Source: Ensifer adhaerens
Lineage (GTDB): Bacteria; Pseudomonadota; Alphaproteobacteria; Rhizobiales; Rhizobiaceae
Reading direction: 5' to 3'
Length of the DNA: 64,000 nucleotides
NCBI RefSeq assembly: GCF_002007205.1
Contig: NZ_LAZS01000012.1
Span: forward strand, 186,001-250,000
Shown here in pieces: positions 61,948-64,000 of the stretch; the first letter of the stretch is position 1, and every line of letters starts with the position of its first letter. The translations under genes and the position numbers were made by a program. A model generated the notes under the pieces. That model was not told the origin of the DNA. It was given only the letters and a program-made list of their open reading frames with translations, and did not search any database.

Positions 61948-62769
61948 GTGCGCCTCGGCTTCAACTTCTGGCTCGGTGCGACGCTGACTGCGCTCGTCAT
62001 CTTCGCCGGTGTCCTTGCCCATTGGATCGCGCCCTTCGACCCCGTGCTCGATGCGGACTTGATGAACTCCGAACTGCCCCCGGACGCCACCTTCTGGTTC
62101 GGCACGGACGGGCAGGGACGGGACGTCTATACCCGCATTCTTTACGGCGCGCAGATCTCGCTGACCGTCGGCATCGTGTCGCAGGTGATCAATTCGATCA
62201 TCGGCGTCACGCTCGGCATGACGGCCGGCTATTGGGGCGGCTGGTGGGACGATCTGGTCAACGGCCTGACCAATGTCATGCTCGCCATCCCCTCGTTGAT
62301 CTTCGCGCTTGCCGTGATGGCGGTAATCGGCCCCGGCCTGCCGTCGCTCTTGATCGCGCTTGGCCTCACCAACTGGAGCTGGACCTGCCGCATCGCCCGG
62401 TCTTCGACGCTTTCGCTGAAATCGCAGGGCTACGTGCAGGCGGCGCAGACGCTGGGCTATGGCGACCTGCGCATCATGTTCACGCAGATTCTGCCCAATA
62501 TGATGGGGCCGATTCTCGTCATGGCGACGCTCGGCATGGGGTCGGCGGTGCTGTCAGAGGCGGCGCTCTCCTTCCTCGGCCTCGGCATCCAGCCGCCATT
62601 CCCGAGTTGGGGCTCGATGTTGACCGATGCTCGCCAGCTCATCCAGCTCGCCCCCTGGGCGGCGCTCTTCCCTGGCCTTGCCATCTTTCTTTCGGTGCTC
62701 GGCTTCAACCTTCTCGGCGACGGACTGCGTGACAGCCTCGATCCGCATATGAGGACGCGCAAGCCATGA
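61948..62769 (+). CDS. ABC transporter permease 2 (DppC/OppC type)
   Basis: The 273-aa inner-membrane protein starts at a GTG with AGGAG eight bases before it. Motifs are FGTDGQGRDVYTRILYGAQI and the EAA loop YVQAAQTLGYGDLRIMFTQI, then AALSFLGLGIQPPFPSWGSM, diagnostic of DppC-type permeases. The stop overlaps the start of the ATPase gene (ATGA). Confidence 0.93.
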   Translation: MRLGFNFWLGATLTALVIFAGVLAHWIAPFDPVLDADLMNSELPPDATFWFGTDGQGRDVYTRILYGAQISLTVGIVSQVINSIIGVTLGMTAGYWGGWWDDLVNGLTNVMLAIPSLIFALAVMAVIGPGLPSLLIALGLTNWSWTCRIARSSTLSLKSQGYVQAAQTLGYGDLRIMFTQILPNMMGPILVMATLGMGSAVLSEAALSFLGLGIQPPFPSWGSMLTDARQLIQLAPWAALFPGLAIFLSVLGFNLLGDGLRDSLDPHMRTRKP

Positions 62770-63677
62770 CCATGCCGCTACTCGACATCAGGGATTTGCG
62801 CCTAAGCGTTCCGCTCGGTCGTTTCGCCCTCCATCCGTTGCTGAAGGGCGTCTCCTTCCAAATCATGCCAGGCGAGGCCTACGGTCTCGTCGGCGAATCC
62901 GGTTCCGGAAAGTCGGTCACCTCGCTTGCCGTGATGGGGCTTTTGAAAAAGCCGCTCGCCGTTACCGGCGGACAGATACTGTTCAAGGGTCAGAACCTGT
63001 TGGCGCTGCCGATGCGCGAGATGCGGCGCCTGCGCGGCAACCGCATCGCAATGATCTTCCAGGAACCGATGACCGCGCTGAACCCGCTTTCGACGGTCGG
63101 CCGGCAGATCGCCGAAATGTTCGTGCTGCATCAGGGAAAGAGCTGGGGGGAAGCTGAAAAGCTTGCCGTCGAGTCGCTCGGGAATGTGCGCGTGCCCAAC
63201 CCTGATCGTCGCGCCAAGAACTACCCCCATCAGATGTCCGGCGGGCTGCGCCAACGGGTGATGATCGCCATGGCGCTTGCCTGCGGCCCAGATCTCCTCA
63301 TCGCCGACGAGCCGACGACCGCGCTTGACGTCACCGTGCAGGCCGAAGTGCTGCGCCTCATCAAGGAACTCTGCGCAGCGCGCGGCACGGCCGTCCTTTT
63401 CATCAGCCACGACCTTGGCGTCATCGCCAGTATCTGCCAGCGCGTCGGCGTGATGTATTCGGGCTGCCTCGTTGAGGAGAACGAGACGCGGGCGCTCTTT
63501 GACAGCCCTCGGCACGAATATACCCGCGGACTGCTCGGCGCCCTGCCGCGCCTTGGCAGTCGCAGCGAACAGGGGCGGCAGCGGCTCGTCGATATCGACA
63601 GTATCATTGCCGATCGCTCGAAGCTTACCGAGAGCCGCTTCATCACGCCGCGCGAATTGGAAGGGAGCCAGCCATGA
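62766..63677 (+). CDS. ABC transporter ATPase 1 (DppD/OppD type)
   Basis: The 303-aa ATPase has Walker A GESGSGKS, the Q-loop [20 protein letters not shown], signature [17 protein letters not shown] and Walker [15 protein letters not shown]. The C-terminal oligopeptide extension ([19 protein letters not shown]) is short and lacks the full Cys cluster of some OppD proteins. It overlaps the next ATPase gene by ATGA. Confidence 0.93.
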   Translation: MTMPLLDIRDLRLSVPLGRFALHPLLKGVSFQIMPGEAYGLVGESGSGKSVTSLAVMGLLKKPLAVTGGQILFKGQNLLALPMREMRRLRGNRIAMIFQEPMTALNPLSTVGRQIAEMFVLHQGKSWGEAEKLAVESLGNVRVPNPDRRAKNYPHQMSGGLRQRVMIAMALACGPDLLIADEPTTALDVTVQAEVLRLIKELCAARGTAVLFISHDLGVIASICQRVGVMYSGCLVEENETRALFDSPRHEYTRGLLGALPRLGSRSEQGRQRLVDIDSIIADRSKLTESRFITPRELEGSQP

Positions 63678-64000
63678 CCGCTCCGCTGTTGCAGGTGGAC
63701 GATCTTCACGTGCGTTTCCCCGTTGCCGGCGGTGGCCTGCTCGGCAAAGGACGGCGTACGCTTCACGCCGTCAACGGCATCAGCTTCGAGCTTGCCAAGG
63801 GCGAGTGCCTTTCGATCGTCGGTGAATCCGGCTGCGGGAAATCGACGACGGCGCTTTCCATTCTCGGCCTTCAGGAACCGACCGAGGGCATGATCCGTTA
63901 TCGCGGAAAGCCCCTGACCGGGGCCGGCGCGCCGAACCGGATCGACAGGGCGAAAGCGGTGCAAATGGTCTTCCAGGATCCTTATGCTTCGCTCAACCCA
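63674..64000 (+). CDS. ABC transporter ATPase 2 (DppF/OppF type), partial
   Basis: The first 109 codons are inside the window; the gene runs off the end. Visible are [20 protein letters not shown], Walker [10 protein letters not shown] and the Q-loop [12 protein letters not shown]. It completes the five-gene importer as the second nucleotide-binding subunit. Confidence 0.92.
   Translation, partial: MTAPLLQVDDLHVRFPVAGGGLLGKGRRTLHAVNGISFELAKGECLSIVGESGCGKSTTALSILGLQEPTEGMIRYRGKPLTGAGAPNRIDRAKAVQMVFQDPYASLNP

Overview
The window looks like part of a megaplasmid or chromid from a Rhizobiaceae-type alphaproteobacterium (Ensifer/Sinorhizobium/Rhizobium-like). The main evidence is a complete repABC replication-partition unit at 35.3-39.0 kb with its antisense ctRNA. 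High GC, an IalB-family protein and rhizobial-style ABC operons agree with this. The genus is an inference; no rRNA or intact tRNA gene is present.

Layout. (1) 0.16-10.5 kb, plus strand: nine tightly packed, often overlapping genes for aerobic CoA-dependent degradation of 2-aminobenzoate (anthranilate) or a related aromatic acid. They begin with a fused flavin monooxygenase/old-yellow-enzyme protein and end with a thiolase. (2) 10.5-17.0 kb, minus strand: a 'graveyard' of fhaB/cdiA-derived fragments, each followed by AT-richer small genes that look like toxin tips and immunity proteins (at least four modules). (3) 17.0-34.6 kb, minus strand: a two-partner secretion operon made of an IalB-like exported protein, an FhaC-type outer-membrane transporter, a small lipoprotein and a giant (about 4.84 kaa) FhaB/CdiA-type exoprotein. 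The exoprotein has a long array of about 550-bp repeats and a C-terminal domain matching the ribonuclease domain of colicin E3, with its likely immunity gene directly downstream. (4) 35.3-39.7 kb: repA, repB, ctRNA, repC (with an AT-rich putative origin inside it) and copies of a perfect 24-bp palindrome that may be partition sites. (5) 40.1-44.4 kb: an HWE-family sensor kinase and a serine recombinase separated by gene-poor stretches.

(6) 44.4-55.3 kb, plus strand: a ten-gene operon with two LLM flavin monooxygenases, an NtaA-type monooxygenase, an M20 amidohydrolase, an N-acetyltransferase, an amino-acid ABC importer (permease and ATPase fused in one chain, two paralogous binding proteins), a DsbA/isomerase-like protein and a cystathionine beta-lyase-like enzyme. 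The gene set parallels the Bacillus ytm/ytn and yxe operons for uptake and N-acetylation-dependent breakdown of S-substituted cysteines. (7) 55.5-58.7 kb: a tRNA 3'-end scar, a YtcJ-like amidohydrolase and an exported papain-like protein. (8) 59.3-64.0 kb: an oligopeptide-type ABC transporter operon whose last ATPase gene runs off the window.

The most interesting part is the secreted-toxin locus (2+3) beside the replication origin. It is a contact-dependent-inhibition-like system whose past tips appear to have been displaced and kept, with immunity genes, behind the active one. At least two tip/immunity pairs belong to families I do not recognise.
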